In this document: piece after piece, positions 11,860 through 23,058 of the stretch
Layout: each line of letters starts with the position of its first letter
Numbering within the stretch: the stretch's first letter is position 1
Assembly (NCBI GenBank): GCA_021432635.1
Contig: MU270032.1
Location: 868,001-932,000, forward strand
DNA: 64,000 nucleotides
Direction of reading: 5' to 3'
Source of the DNA: Thozetella sp. PMI_491
Taxonomy: Eukaryota; Ascomycota; Sordariomycetes; Chaetosphaeriales; Chaetosphaeriaceae
Position numbers and translations under genes: made by a program
Notes under the pieces: model-generated
Database searches by the model: none
What the model saw: the letters and a program-made list of their open reading frames with translations, nothing else
What the model was told of the DNA's origin: nothing

Positions 11860-14128
11860 TCACGGTGCCGTATTGGCTTTTGGGGGCTCTGCTTGCTCCA
11901 AGTGCTGAACAGGCGAAGGTTTGGTAGAGTCAACGTCCAACCCGGCCGCTGGAGCCGCCTCAGGCACAGAGATCGGGCTGAGCCCATCTTCGTCGTTGTT
12001 GGGGGTATTCCCTTCGGCCTCGCCGGTTGAGCTGGTTGCTTGCCTATCCACTCCACCGTCCTTGCGCAACTGCCCTTCTAGATGGTGAGTTGGGGCCTTC
12101 TCATCGTTTACGGCGAGCATCGGCAGGCGGACTCCTGCCTCAGTGATTGGCACGTCCCAAGCTCCACGATACCATTGGGCCCCCTCTCGGTCGTATCCTA
12201 GGCGCTGTAGTTTCAGAGTATAGCTAGCCTCCCACTCTACCAAGGCGTAGTGTTGGCCGTGAGCCAGTCTATACACCAGCGTTACAAGCTGCTCGATAAA
12301 CAGAGAGACGACTATAATAATTGCACCGAAGATAATGATAAATAGTAGGCCAAACAAGCTAAAAGAGCTGTAGGACTCATTGATCATTTTCTGTACCATC
12401 TTGGGTCAGTGGCTATGTTTCCGAGAGAGTTTGGGGTGGGCGAAAGGGATGCATACTTGGTTCTGACACATGAGATTTGTCTCAGAGATGTTGGGTCTCG
12501 CGACGAAGGTTTCCAGGCTGCTGTCTCCCATCGTTGGATCTACGGCTGTATTCAGTAGACTCAGCTGCATGGTGGCCATGGATATGTTGAACCAGTATTG
12601 AACATCCAGCTGCCATTGGGCCGCATCGGCGGGACCATATCTAGACTCCAGAGCGTTCACGTCAAGATACCGCACCGTACGCCTGAGAAATTGTCGCGTG
12701 TCATCCAGCAGATAATAGATCCACTCCCCTAAGATAGGGTCGGGAAATAGTGCACGGGCTTGCTCAATAGCGTCGGCTTTGCCGCTTAAAGGCGCGCATC
12801 GCTTGTCCTCGGGCAGGTTTGGGTTGCAGAGCTGATCTTGGCGGATGCAGCCCATCGGGAAGATGGGTTCGTCGCCTACATACTCGGTGTCTATTTGGAC
12901 GAGATGTCCCTGGCCGTCGAAATATTTCGTTTCAACGGGGGTTGTAAACCGATACCAGTCGTCTTTTGTTGGCGTGCCTGAAGTTACCCCAGCAGGAACA
13001 AGCGCAAGGAGAACCAGGTCCGCATCCGGTCTCAGAAGGCCACCGAGGGGAATAAAGGAGCTGCTCTTCGAAATCAGAGTTCCGTTCTGCACAAAGGCGT
13101 CCGTATGTCTAGTGCATGGTTGGTAACTGGCCTGACTCTACTCGCTTCAAGGAGGAGAGAACTTACGTCAACTGCATGTGCCCGCTAAAGTCTGTTACAT
13201 CCCCATTTTTTTGGCGATCCCAGGTGTCCATGGAGATCTCCCAGGTGCAGTTGCAGTCTGACGGCCTCGTAGGTCCATAGTTGTAGAAGGCGAAAGACTC
13301 GTGATCAGAGACGTTGTACTGGGTGGTAAAACCAGAGGTCGCCAAGGGGGAGCACTGCGTGACCGATCGGTACTGAAACCTCTCGGCCTCTGGGGCGTTG
13401 AGTCCGAGGTGTACGTGGCTATCTAGCAAGCCGGTGTCCAAGATAAGACTTGAGTTCGGTCTACGGCAAAGTGATGGCTCAAACGGACAGCTGGCACTGC
13501 TGTCTACGATCATTGGAAGCCTCTTTTGGACAAAGCTGCCGCAGTCAGCCGTCGCAGAGATATTACGACTGAGGCATCGTTGTGCATACTCGGCCGCCAT
13601 CTCCATCAGCCGTTTCCTCGGTTGATATAGATCGAACGCCTCGGCCTTGGAGCTCATGTTCTTAGCTCCCAGGATCCCACACTGCGACCCGGCTACCAGC
13701 ACCTCACTACCCATCATCACCCGAGATGAGAAAATAGAGAGAGCTGCTAGCCCGGATGCCATCATAACCGCCAGGAGTATAACAGGCCCGAGGCGCCGCC
13801 ATGGATGCCGGGCGACCTTTTTCCACGCCAAAGCCACTCGCAGTAGCGTCCAAGCCACGTCAAGAGGGCTGCTTGAGTTGCGAAGGATAACCTGCCGTTG
13901 GTGGTGAAGTCCATCCTCAGACGTCGGAGTAGAGAGAAATCTGTGAAGTGAGAAACCTATGATCCGCCAGAGATGGTAGCCCACAATGGTAACGTAAAAG
14001 GCAATAAATGAGAGGAGAAAGGCGCCGTTCTCTTTGGTAAGGGTGATGGTGCTACCATACACTCGGCCATAGGACCAGTTGGTCCACACGCCGAGATGAA
14101 CAAGATATGGCGAGGATGGCATATCCAT
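11860..14128 (-). CDS. Fungal-specific multi-pass membrane protein of unknown function
   Basis: Three exons (14128-13167, 13108-12457, 12399-11860) with clean GT...AG introns of 58 and 57 nt give about 717 residues. The start YLVHLGVWTNWSYGRVYG and the block LHHQRQVILRNS are features I associate with an expanded, uncharacterised family in filamentous ascomycetes. Hydrophobic segments lie near residues 35-58 (AFLLSFIAFYVTIVGY) and 115-135 (PVILLAVMMASGLAAL). A long Cys-rich, probably extracytoplasmic region follows. A last strong segment (LFIIIFGAIIIVVSLF) lies near 555, before a cytoplasmic tail rich in Glu and Pro. The architecture suggests a plasma-membrane or vacuolar protein with a large exposed loop. 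It converges with the PKS. Nothing in the sequence shows a catalytic role, and I do not assign one. Confidence 0.8.
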
Positions 14129-15433
14129 TACAGGTCTGGAAATACAAAATTTAGTTATCAGGTCACAGGCGTCCTGCTTAACGCAGCTTCCCGAACATTT
14201 ATACTCTGATCATCTATCTCTCCAAGTGAGAATGCTGCCTGGATTATAATTAGAAGGCGCATTATCGTCCATTCTTTTCCCTGCGCAAAAGCTGATCCTG
14301 TGAAACACAAGCCGGATTCCACACCTCCGACGCGCTTACACGCCTAAACAAGAGCTGAAAGTACATCGCCTCCGATTGGGGCTTCTTAGAGTACTCTGAT
14401 TACCCGGATAGCAGAGATCGGTGTTATGCGCCTGGTAAATTGGGTTGGGTTACTACAATGATGTTTTAGGCCACTAAATGAAGGTCACACCAACGCCTTG
14501 TGACTAAATATACCCTAGGCCGATTTATTAACATGGTGGTCCCTTCTACTGGTGCTATATCAGCTGCCGAGCAATGTGCTAGCAAAGCGATCAAGGCAGG
14601 CCAGTCGCTAGAGAACCATGACGACCTGCGCTATGGGTGCGTAGCTATTTCCGGAAGCACGTTCAAGCCACGCAACGACCCCGAAGGGAGTTGGTAAATC
14701 AAGGTGCATCAGCTGAGGATATATACTCCTCACAGCACTATTGGCTTTGTTTGTGCTCGATGCTAGATTGCGAACCATGCGGCCGCCCTCAGTTAACGAG
14801 CTGTGCCAGGGTGCAGAGAATGAGTGTACACACCATCTTCAATTGCTGGGAATAAGGCGAACGGGTGGTGCAAGAGCTTGCTTTAAGGCAGTTTTCAGCT
14901 TTTTGGTGGCTACGCTCAGATAAATTTCTCTAATATAGCAGATGTTTGGCACAGGGACTTGTGAAGGAAAAGTTCCGAGAGATTCTTTGCCTAACTGTAA
15001 GGCCGGGAGTGCACGATAAATATGGCGTAGGGTCTATTTAATTTTAAATCTGCTTCGGCGAGAGAGCAAGAGTTACCTTAATTACACTACTACCATCAAA
15101 AAGGGCCGCTTTTCTCGAGGAGCCATATCCCTCAGTCTATTTCTAGGTCTAATTCATAATCTTATAAAAGGTAGTTCGTACATAACTTCGACCCATAGAC
15201 ACTGGCATAGCTCTACGACTATATTAGAACAAAGCAGTTACAAGTGCAATAACTGGGACTCCTACTAGGACATAGAAGCCCCCGCCCTAATTTATAAGTG
15301 TGTTGCATAAGCGATGGCGACTAAGTCCTGTTCATGTACTACAGGTAGCCTATATTTGATCAATCCCGTACAGCTATGTATAATATACTCCTTTCCTTGG
15401 ACTGTCTATATTTTCTTCTTCTGCCAATAGCAG
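14129..15433. other. Gene-free interval
   Basis: About 1.3 kb lies between two minus-strand membrane-protein genes. It has many stops in all frames and no recognisable gene, repeat or transposon end. It includes the promoter of the upstream gene on the right-hand side. Confidence 0.45.
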
Positions 15434-17243
15434 CTAATACCCGGAGGTGTAGTTCCTACAGGCAACAACCTCGCCGTATCGAACCGTCACTCTTCTTGTT
15501 TCTCTGACAAGTTCGCCTTTGTTGGCATTCGCATCCGTGTACTTGAGAAGAGGCGCATCAAAAGCTCTGGCAATCTCGAGCGGACTAAGGGACACACTTC
15601 TCCCTAGCTTCCACCAACCCCAATATAGGGGTAGCACCCCGACAATGCCCACAATGGCTAGTACAAGGCCCGCAGTTCTGTAGCCTACGCGAGTCGCGTA
15701 TACTGTGAGGGTCCCCTTTCCGGTGAAAGGCACAACCTGTTCGGACTCCATAAATGTATTATTTATTATCGATGAATCTGAGGCAGCATATAAGCTCGTT
15801 CTGAACGCAATCTCGCGAATGGCGTTGATGATATCGTCTGAGGGGTCAGCCCAAGATAAATTGGTGTCGGGGTTAGGTACGGCTCCCGGAGCGAGACGCA
15901 AATATTGATTCGCTATAGTGCCACTAAATTCGATGTTCTGGATGGACCCTTTGTTTTAAAAAGAGGCCTGTGATGCGAACAACGAATTCGCTCCAAGCTG
16001 GAATCCACCGATCGTTGTTAGGCCTCCAGTGTTGGCGGGCGTTAGGTAGTTGAGGGACTGTACGCAAGTGTCCGTATCCCAGCTCCCTTGCAGAGTAACC
16101 GTACTAGCATTGGTAAGAAGAATCGGAACTGACATTATTGACGGCTGGAGATGACAGGTTCGATTCACCTGCGTTGAGTTGGCCGACTCCCCGGGTGTTT
16201 GACCCGTCAGGAAGATGGATGTTACCAGCAGGCCGCTGAAGGACGAACTGGCGATAGAATCTTGTGCTTGGACCCAGAGCTCAACTTGTGTCTGAAAAAG
16301 TGCGCTGTCGTCCTCTAAACCTGTTGTGGCTTCAAAATTGATGGATTGCGAGTTCATGGTACATTTCGCGCAAAAGCCGAACACCTTGACTGTGGACTCA
16401 CAAGTGTCTCCGCAGTCGTCGTGTGTGAGATTCATCGTGGTTCGTGTTGAATATCCGCGTAGGATGTCGGCAAAGCTCGGCGTCAGCGCTGCGGTCTGTT
16501 GGAGCTCGGCGCGTGAGGCCTGACTAATGCCGGTGTAGCGCTGTGGTAGTTGCTGGGGCACTCGCAGTTTGAAAGCGCCGCTTGTCGTGGCCGGCGTGTT
16601 GCCCGTGACCCCGGCGGCTGCCTGGTTCATGGGTGATCGTACCACCGAAATCGTCCAGGCGAGGAAGGCGATGCCATTGAGAAGAGCATTTCCACGCAAA
16701 ATACCTCGACAAGCCCCGAGAAAAGAGTAGCCTGCATTCCAATGATGGTGTATGTCGGCGAGCAACGTCCCCTTGAGGCATCTCCTCCAGTACGATATCG
16801 CAAGCCCCTGTGTAAATGCAAAAGTCAAAAGGATGTTAGAGACTACCGCTGTGATCGAAAGAAATGTGTTCGGTTGGATGCCGTTGGCCCATGTGCCAAC
16901 ATCTTGCCCATTGCTGATAGTCAGTATCTCAAATGAGGCCATTGCACCTGCAAGCACCTGTTAGCAACTACCCCGTAATTGTCGAGGAGCTTTTCTCACA
17001 AGCCAGGGTACCGAGTATGGCAAGGATTTCCAGGATCGGAAATCTAACCCAAAAGCCAGGACTCCAAGGACGACCCGTCATCAGTCTCTGCCCTGCATCC
17101 TGTACAAGGTTAGAAGCGTCTTGTACAAAGAAGTCGTTATTATTTAGTTGTTTTGATTGGTCATAGGCTGGATAGTATTGATAGTCTATGGGCCAAGTAG
17201 GTTCTATGGGCTGGCTAAGATATAGAGGATCCTCGGTGGTCAC
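15434..17243 (-). pseudogene. Fungal multi-pass membrane protein (DUF3176-like) with an in-frame stop
   Basis: Exon 1 (17243-17000) joins exon 2 (from 16947) through a 52-nt intron, giving LAC-AMASFEILT inside a membrane helix. The long exon then runs to a stop at 15434, except for one in-frame TAA at 15958-15956. The frame is the same on both sides, and the reading continues as NKGSIQNIEFSGTIANQY, so the downstream 174 codons still look like protein. They include NYTSGY at the very end and a clear membrane helix (AGLVLAIVGIVGVLPLYW). Without the TAA the protein would have about 584 residues, with N-terminal helices, a long Cys-bearing exposed region and a C-terminal helix. This layout resembles the DUF3176 group of fungal membrane proteins, though I am unsure of the family. 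It is either a recently disabled gene, a C-terminally truncated protein that loses its last helix, or a sequencing error. Confidence 0.7.
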
Positions 17244-18496
17244 GTTCTCGTATGCTTGTCCGACTTGGCTGTAAACTGGACTGAACTAGTGATCCATGAT
17301 AATAAGTCCACAAGCTTGTATCGGATGTTAAACATGTAAATGGTTTGCCGACGAGTTGAAGTTAAAGATGTGGAGTCAGTGTTACGGTCGTGGGAGGCTT
17401 GTGATGTGGCGTTCTTGCTTCTACAAGTACCTACTTTCTTTTTAATTCACAGCTGTACGAAACAGCCACCACCGTTGAGCAGGAAGCCCAGCCTATATAT
17501 GCAGCTTGGCAGGGCTGAACTAAGCTAGACTCACTACTTCCCTCAGCCCAACCTTCAATATTATACTCAAGCGAATGGTTATCTTTATTTACGATGCGTA
17601 AAATGCGTGCAACCACAACAAGTGATTTTGGAACCGCTGTCCTATCATGTCTTCCACGTGTGGTCATCTACGCACACGATTGGCTGCGGCCTCGTGTATC
17701 TCCATGGCGCGTCGTTGGACGGCGCCCAATTGTTCACGGAATAAATTGCGGGCACTTTTTAGCTATGAAGTAGACGCTAATACGGAAATCGAGGCCACTG
17801 CCTTGCCTTCACTATCGCCTATAACTAGGCTGATGTGGCTGCGACCTGCTGATCACATGCTGCCCATTCGCCCTACTCTTGCCCGTAATATTAGAGTAGC
17901 GTTACTATGGACGATAGTCTCAGTAACGAGCCCTGTCCGACGGTGGCTAAAGTCTTACCCCGTGCGCAATCATAAAGCTGTTGGAACTCCAGCCTTCTTC
18001 CCTCACGAGTCTCAGCGCAAGCCCCGAAGTTGCTCAAATGAAACGTGACTTGCTTCGAGCTTCCGCAGCGGTCATCCGGGAAGAGGTCGATTTTGATGGT
18101 CTATGTCACACACCCTGAAACATGATGTTGCCCGCAAAGGGCAGGGCGGCCAGGAGATAAGAGCAACAGCTGTGGTGTCAGTTCTCTTGGGCGCTAATAG
18201 CTCAGCTCCGTTCCTCTAGTCGGCATAGGACCTTTCTAGGGTAGACACGCCGAAAGGGGTCCTATCCGACGGCACCCCAGAGCTCTGCGTAAGCCGAAGC
18301 ATTTCCAAGGTTCATCACATTTAAAATCAAGCGGGAAGCCAATATGCCGCCGAACATAGACGAGCTGGCATTGCAGAGACGCGCATAAGTCTTGAAGATA
18401 GGAGATTGTGTTTGGTAAGCGTACGAGATCTCGTAAAGCAATAAAGCAAACAAACTGTGTAAATCCGTATCGTGTATTAGTATCTATCTTCTGTAT
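17244..18496. other. Intergenic region with no confident gene
   Basis: The 133-codon plus-strand frame at 17647-18048 has no recognisable motif. The opposite strand reads like a decayed protein broken by stops. A 63-codon minus-strand frame at 18262-18453 is also unassigned. I do not call any of them as genes. Confidence 0.4.
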
Positions 18497-18530
18497 GTCG
18501 TTCCTAAGAGCTAATAAGCTCAGGAACGAC
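18497..18530. repeat. Perfect-arm inverted repeat (hairpin 1)
   Basis: The arms GTCGTTCCT (18497-18505) and AGGAACGAC (18522-18530) are exact complements. An inner pair GAGCT/AGCTC extends the stem with only a two-base bulge and a four-base loop. It lies 10 bp from a second strong hairpin. Confidence 0.75.
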
Positions 18531-18540
18531 TTTTATATGC

Positions 18541-18581
18541 TCCCATTGATCACGTAAGAAGAATCCACGTGATCAATGGGA
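18541..18581. repeat. 15-bp inverted repeat (hairpin 2)
   Basis: The arms TCCCATTGATCACGT (18541-18555) and ACGTGATCAATGGGA (18567-18581) are perfect complements around an 11-base loop. Together with the neighbouring hairpin this makes two stable foldbacks within 85 bp, just before the transposon remnant on the right. Confidence 0.78.
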
Positions 18582-18616
18582 TCCTAATACTATGAGTGCT
18601 TCGTCTCTCTAGGAGA

Positions 18617-18962
18617 GATACTTGCTCAACGCAATAAAGAACCTACCCAGCGCATAATTGAGGCTTCAACTGCAGTGGATTGTATCGATGTGGCCAGCGA
18701 GGAGGAGGAGGAGGAGTCTGGCAGTGAATATGCTGTGGAGCCTCCTCGGCGTGGCTGGCGCCGGTAAAACGAAGATCTGGCTGGGTGGTTTCATACTGGT
18801 TGAATGGGCTGTTGAGTAAGGAGCAGATTGCACTAGTTTTTACGTTCACAGAGTAAAAATTGACTGAGTTGTGGCTGTTTTACTATATATGAGCCATATG
18901 GCTGGCGTGGATATGAGATGGTCGGTTGAGGGGGGGGGTCGGTTGGCATGCAGGTCGACTTA
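18617..18962 (+). mobile_element. Remnant of a Tc1/mariner-type (Fot1/pogo-like) DNA transposon, 3' end
   Basis: The right end (18921-18960, read on the minus strand) matches the style of Fot1-class terminal repeats: GCATGCCAACCGACCCCC followed by CTCAACCGACC. It abuts a TA dinucleotide at 18961-18962, the expected target. Upstream, the plus strand reads as an acidic protein tail (EEEEEESGSEY, ending PPRRGWRR and a stop at 18766-18768), which fits the C-terminus of a transposase. No left terminal repeat or DDE catalytic region is present, so only a 3' fragment of about 350 bp remains. The family call rests on the terminal repeat and is moderate. Confidence 0.5.
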
Positions 18963-19102
18963 GTGACTACTGTAATTATGAACAAATCCCTTCTGTGTAG
19001 CACCGAATGCCGCAGCACGCCTCAAAGCCCGGAAGCCCAGATATTGGATCATTTGTCGCGCCCTTCCATACACCTTGGAAGAACAGCGGAGAAGCTGCCT
19101 TT

Positions 19103-20743
19103 CTAAGCAAGCTGATACTTTGAGTTCAGGCTCCAGCGTCCCTTAGAAGCCCACAACTGTTGTAAGTCGGCTTTTAATCTCTTGGAGATTGTCAACTCTC
19201 CCCAATAGAGCTGGTCGAGAATGTGGAGCACCCTGCCCCGCTCCTCTGCCTCATCGGCGTGTAAGCCTGCCACCTTGATGGGGAATAAGAGGAGCATGCC
19301 AGCGCCAAGCGGGTTGTCACAGACCTGCGCTGCCAGCCCAAGGATGTCGAGGATATGGCTCCGCGTCTCATCAATGCTCAGGAGCGGGGTGGACCGATTC
19401 CCCCAGTGCGTGTGGCGGCTGAAGTCATCGGACAGATATACAAGAAGGGCGTGGTAGTAGCAAAAGCCGAGCAGAATGTGCCGTCTCATCTCAAGTGAAT
19501 TTTTATACCTTATTGCCTTGTGGCCCCATTCAAGAACCTCTTGCTGAAGGCGAAGGCCCCGGATACGCAATGAGTCAAGAAACAGAACATTCTCCCTCTC
19601 CTCTTCGGGGACACTCGCGACTAGCTTCACCAGCCTTTACTCGGTTTCAGTAAATCCGTATTCTTATTTCGGAGGTAAAATTGGCCGAACTAACCTGCGA
19701 TGAAACCTTGATATCTTGATTGCCAGGGCCATGGTTGTGTCCAAAGGGTCCCAGGGTTCGGGGATGGCGGACCCCATATGTCGGAAAAAGTCCTGCCAGG
19801 GACGTTGGGACAGAAAGGTCTCATCCTCGTAGAAAACAGCCCTGCTGATCTCAAAGACGCGGAATTCTTCTAACAAGCACATGCGCAAGAGAGACAGAGG
19901 CTGCCGGAGGCCGGCCATCTCAACCAACTTGCATGTTCCATGCTGCAGATGGTTGGTCCACTCGTTACCAGGGGACCCTGAAATGGCCTAGAGGAGCATA
20001 CGCGTTAGCTCAACACAATGCATGACCGGGTCCCGAGGCCGCCAGATCAAGTTGTATCTCGTACCTCAAATATGACCAGAAAGAAAGTGGTAAAGAGCAC
20101 ATCATCCCTCTGCGCGACGTCTTGTCCTTGGAGACTAAGCTGGAGGGTGCGTATCGATCGCTGATAGGAAACGAACGGGTTCAGTCGGTATGGATGCCTC
20201 TCGTCTATCACCACGGATCCACCCTGGCGACTTGCATGCAAGGTAGCGATCGCCATGCATACGTGGTAGAGCGGCTCCGACGACATGATAAACGGCTGGG
20301 CTATGCTCACCGGCTGAGTGGGGAATTTTCGCGAGCACTGTCGTGTTTCGATGTATTGGAAGAACGTCATCCAGAGCCGGTTGTCTGTCATGTCCCGGAG
20401 TCCAGAGTGGCCCGGGGCGGCCGGAACCGGTCCGTGTCGTCTGTTCTGTCGTGCAACCGCTGCCCTCTCGGTCGTCTGCTCCGAGCAGCGTATGGCAGAA
20501 CTTAAAAAAGGGCAGATGGACCTCCCAGGGCACTTTGGAGTCGTTAGCCGGTGTGCCGCCGGGTGCGCGTCGAACGTTTGCCCTCGAAGCACTTACCTTG
20601 ACGCCTCTCTCGCTACAGTTCTTGCACTGATTCACCTTCTTCCTCCGGTCCACCCGTGGAGGGGAATGCTCAGCTGCGCTCTCGATGACAGGCTTCAGCC
20701 TGACCCAGCCGCTAGGCTTCTTCCTGTCTCCGCTATTCTTCAT
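19103..20743 (-). CDS. Fungal transcription factor with incomplete zinc cluster
   Basis: Four exons (20743-20597, 20532-20065, 19987-19695, 19634-19103) give about 479 residues in one frame. The junction of exons 1 and 2 creates QCKNCSERGVKCPGR, the second half of a Zn2Cys6 cluster (C-x2-C-x6-C). The first half, normally GCxxCRRRxxKCDE, is absent: the 40 residues before it contain no Cys. The rest is a typical fungal-specific regulatory domain of the Fungal_trans_2 kind (MTFFQYIETRQCSRK, then LVEMAGLRQPLSLLRMCLLE and LGFCYYHALLVYL). It would act in the nucleus if it still binds DNA. Its gene lies between the decayed membrane gene and a hydrolase, and its target is unknown. An unseen upstream exon could supply the missing Cys residues. 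Confidence 0.82.
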
Positions 20744-21294
20744 GGCTGTGATGCTTTTTTGCGAGACGGGAGCGTGAGAACGCTTTCTTCACTACAATTC
20801 TGCTTCGTCATTCCCGCTTACTATTCTGAACCACTCCGCCGGGCCAGCGAACGCAACTTTTCCCGAAACGAAACATCTGGAGTTTAGGTATCTGTGCCTT
20901 AGATCCGATAGGTGGATGGGGCTACCGTGTTGTCTAGTCTGGGTAGCAGTGGGCCTCGATCTTTGCCAGGCGGGCGCAGGTTAGACAGGGAACTTGCCAT
21001 CTTCCATTTTCTTACTCAGCAAGTTGCAGCACTAGGCGTTTGCGGCACTATACTGTTGCTCCTTAACAAAGTGATGAGGTCCAACGCCACACAATCCTAC
21101 AAGGGGTCGAGTGATCTGCCGCCCAATCACTACACTGTGACTGAGGTAAGCGAGCGCCATGGAGTAAGCAATTGCCAGTGTGCCGCTATTGGCCCGCAGG
21201 CCTCTCGCAGAACTTCCCTCGCATAATCACTGCCTTACTAGCACTAGCTTTTTCGTTAATGAAACAGAGTTTTAATTTTATGCTATCTGAAAAG
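20744..21294. other. Intergenic region
   Basis: About 550 bp lies between the start of the regulator on the left and the 3' end of the hydrolase on the right, both on the minus strand. No gene or repeat was recognised. Confidence 0.45.
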
Positions 21295-23058
21295 TTACAG
21301 TATATACCCACTAGCTGAAAGCGATGACTTCTGGGCTAGTTGTCGCTGCGCGAGATTTATGCGCACCTCTTCGGGCGTTACACTCCTTTCAAACGCTGGA
21401 GCGTGCCCGTCAGAAGTAGGCTTGTTGAAGTACAGCCCGTCAATGTCGCATTGAGTGCCCTCTTCCGGCAGAGTACCATTGTAAAAGAAGGCTCGTACAT
21501 GCCGCGCAACGCAAAGAGACGTCATAGAAGTAGAGCAGTGCCCATACCCTTTAATCTCAACTAATCGGGATCCGATAAAGGCATCGATGGCGCTTCGAGC
21601 CGATACCAACGGGCAGGCAGGGTCGTAAGTCGGTGACAATACCAACAATGGATGTGCGGTCTGCACACCCCGTCGTGGAACATAATTATGTGTCTTGGGT
21701 ATGCGCCAGAGTCGTTTTGCGAAATATGTCCTGAGTTCTGTTTCGAAGAACCGGCGCTGCTTAAAGTAAGGATCGAGGAGATCGACCAGCTCCTTGCGAC
21801 TCTCTTGCCAATGTCTGGGGCCAGAGAGGCCATCATTGAGCTCTATAAAGTACACCATGTCCCAGGTAATCTTGGCGGTGGGTTTGTCCCTATGGTAAAC
21901 GAGAAAAGCCTCCGTTGCGTTTCCCTTGAGCAACCCGGCGAGGCTATTAGCAAGCTCATACCAAGTGCCGGCCGGCTCATACAGAGCACGGAAGATGCCG
22001 TTGACCCAGATATCATGGTGTGTGAGCAAACCGTAGTAACTGTTGTTGATATAAACGCTGATGGGCTCGTTGCGGAGGTCTGCAATCAGTGAGAGCAATT
22101 TTTTTGTGATGTCTTCATAGCTTCCCAGCGTAGCCAAACTGCAGGCGTCTGCTTCGTTCCAGCACTCCTGGAGAAATCCGTCAAAGACTTCCCCGGCATC
22201 TAAAAAGTCCTCCTCCTTTATCTTGGTCCCATACCACTCAAACTGATTCACAACTCCGTCGATGATAATTCGTGTCGAGCGCTCTGGAAAGAGGGTAGCG
22301 TAGGTCTGCCCCAACAAGGTGCCGTAACTAAAACCCCAGTAGAGAAGGTTCTCTTGGCCAACAGCGCTTAATATGCTGTTCATATCGGCAGCCGTCTGAG
22401 GTGTGTTAAGATACGCGGCATGTTCGCCCATAGTATCGTAGCAAGCCCTGACGAAATTCTCAGTCCACGCAAATAGCTCTCCAGTGTCCGCATCGCTGTT
22501 GACGTCTTGCACAGGTTGAAATCGCCAGCGGGCATCTTCATTCTCGTAGCAGCTTGCTCGTGGCCGCGACGAGTTCACGCCGCGTGGGTCGAATGCTAGT
22601 AAGTGAAAACCGTCGCCAATGACATCTTGGAGCAGCTCGCCATGGCTGGCCAAGTAGCCAACCCCACTCACGCCCGGCCCACCGGGATTGATCAAGATAT
22701 TTTCAACCGCGTTCTTGCCACGGAGCCGAATTAATGGGATACTGAATGTCTTATCCGAGGTGTTCGAATTGAACTGGTCCATGGGCACATCAATACGGCT
22801 GCACTCAAATGGACCAGGTGCAACCTCGCCGCAAGGCGTCCATTTGATGTTCTCCCCGGCATAACTGAACTCTGGGTTGGTTTGAGTTGCTGAGCCGCAA
22901 AGCCTCTTGGAAGAAACCGTCGAATACACCAGCGCCACTAGTATGAAGGGCAAGAGAGAGTAGGAAACAAGAGTATGGAAAGTTAAGCGGGCAAAGGCAC
23001 GAGGCCGACCGGCCGTGTTGACGAGGGACTGCGAAGCATCCTTCTTGAGCCCTTTCAT
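21295..23058 (-). CDS. TAP-like alpha/beta hydrolase (peptidase S33 type), membrane-anchored or secreted
   Basis: Single-exon gene, 587 residues from the ATG at 23058 (the frame continues a few codons upstream, but without an ATG). A hydrophobic segment near residues 28-47 (TLVSYSLLPFILVALVY) looks like a signal anchor. The fold motifs are clear: INPGGPGVSG (oxyanion region), FDPRGVNSSRP, the nucleophile elbow GFSYG (Ser244), an Asp in SPTYDPACP, and the His in GYGHCS. The C-terminal part matches the TAP-like domain of tripeptidyl aminopeptidase-type hydrolases from Streptomyces and fungi. Several Asn-x-Ser/Thr sites suit a secretory-pathway protein. Likely role: hydrolysis of short peptides or small esters outside the cytosol. 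It is not obviously connected with the PKS, although hydrolases of this fold sometimes release polyketides. Confidence 0.88.
   Translation of the reverse strand: MKGLKKDASQSLVNTAGRPRAFARLTFHTLVSYSLLPFILVALVYSTVSSKRLCGSATQTNPEFSYAGENIKWTPCGEVAPGPFECSRIDVPMDQFNSNTSDKTFSIPLIRLRGKNAVENILINPGGPGVSGVGYLASHGELLQDVIGDGFHLLAFDPRGVNSSRPRASCYENEDARWRFQPVQDVNSDADTGELFAWTENFVRACYDTMGEHAAYLNTPQTAADMNSILSAVGQENLLYWGFSYGTLLGQTYATLFPERSTRIIIDGVVNQFEWYGTKIKEEDFLDAGEVFDGFLQECWNEADACSLATLGSYEDITKKLLSLIADLRNEPISVYINNSYYGLLTHHDIWVNGIFRALYEPAGTWYELANSLAGLLKGNATEAFLVYHRDKPTAKITWDMVYFIELNDGLSGPRHWQESRKELVDLLDPYFKQRRFFETELRTYFAKRLWRIPKTHNYVPRRGVQTAHPLLVLSPTYDPACPLVSARSAIDAFIGSRLVEIKGYGHCSTSMTSLCVARHVRAFFYNGTLPEEGTQCDIDGLYFNKPTSDGHAPAFERSVTPEEVRINLAQRQLAQKSSLSASGYIL

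Noticed and set aside
17647-18048. 133-codon plus-strand frame
   Set aside because: No motif, atypical composition, and the opposite strand looks as protein-like despite its stops; probably decayed or chance.
18262-18453. 63-codon minus-strand frame with hydrophobic stretch
   Set aside because: Short, no recognisable family, and no supporting splice or neighbour.
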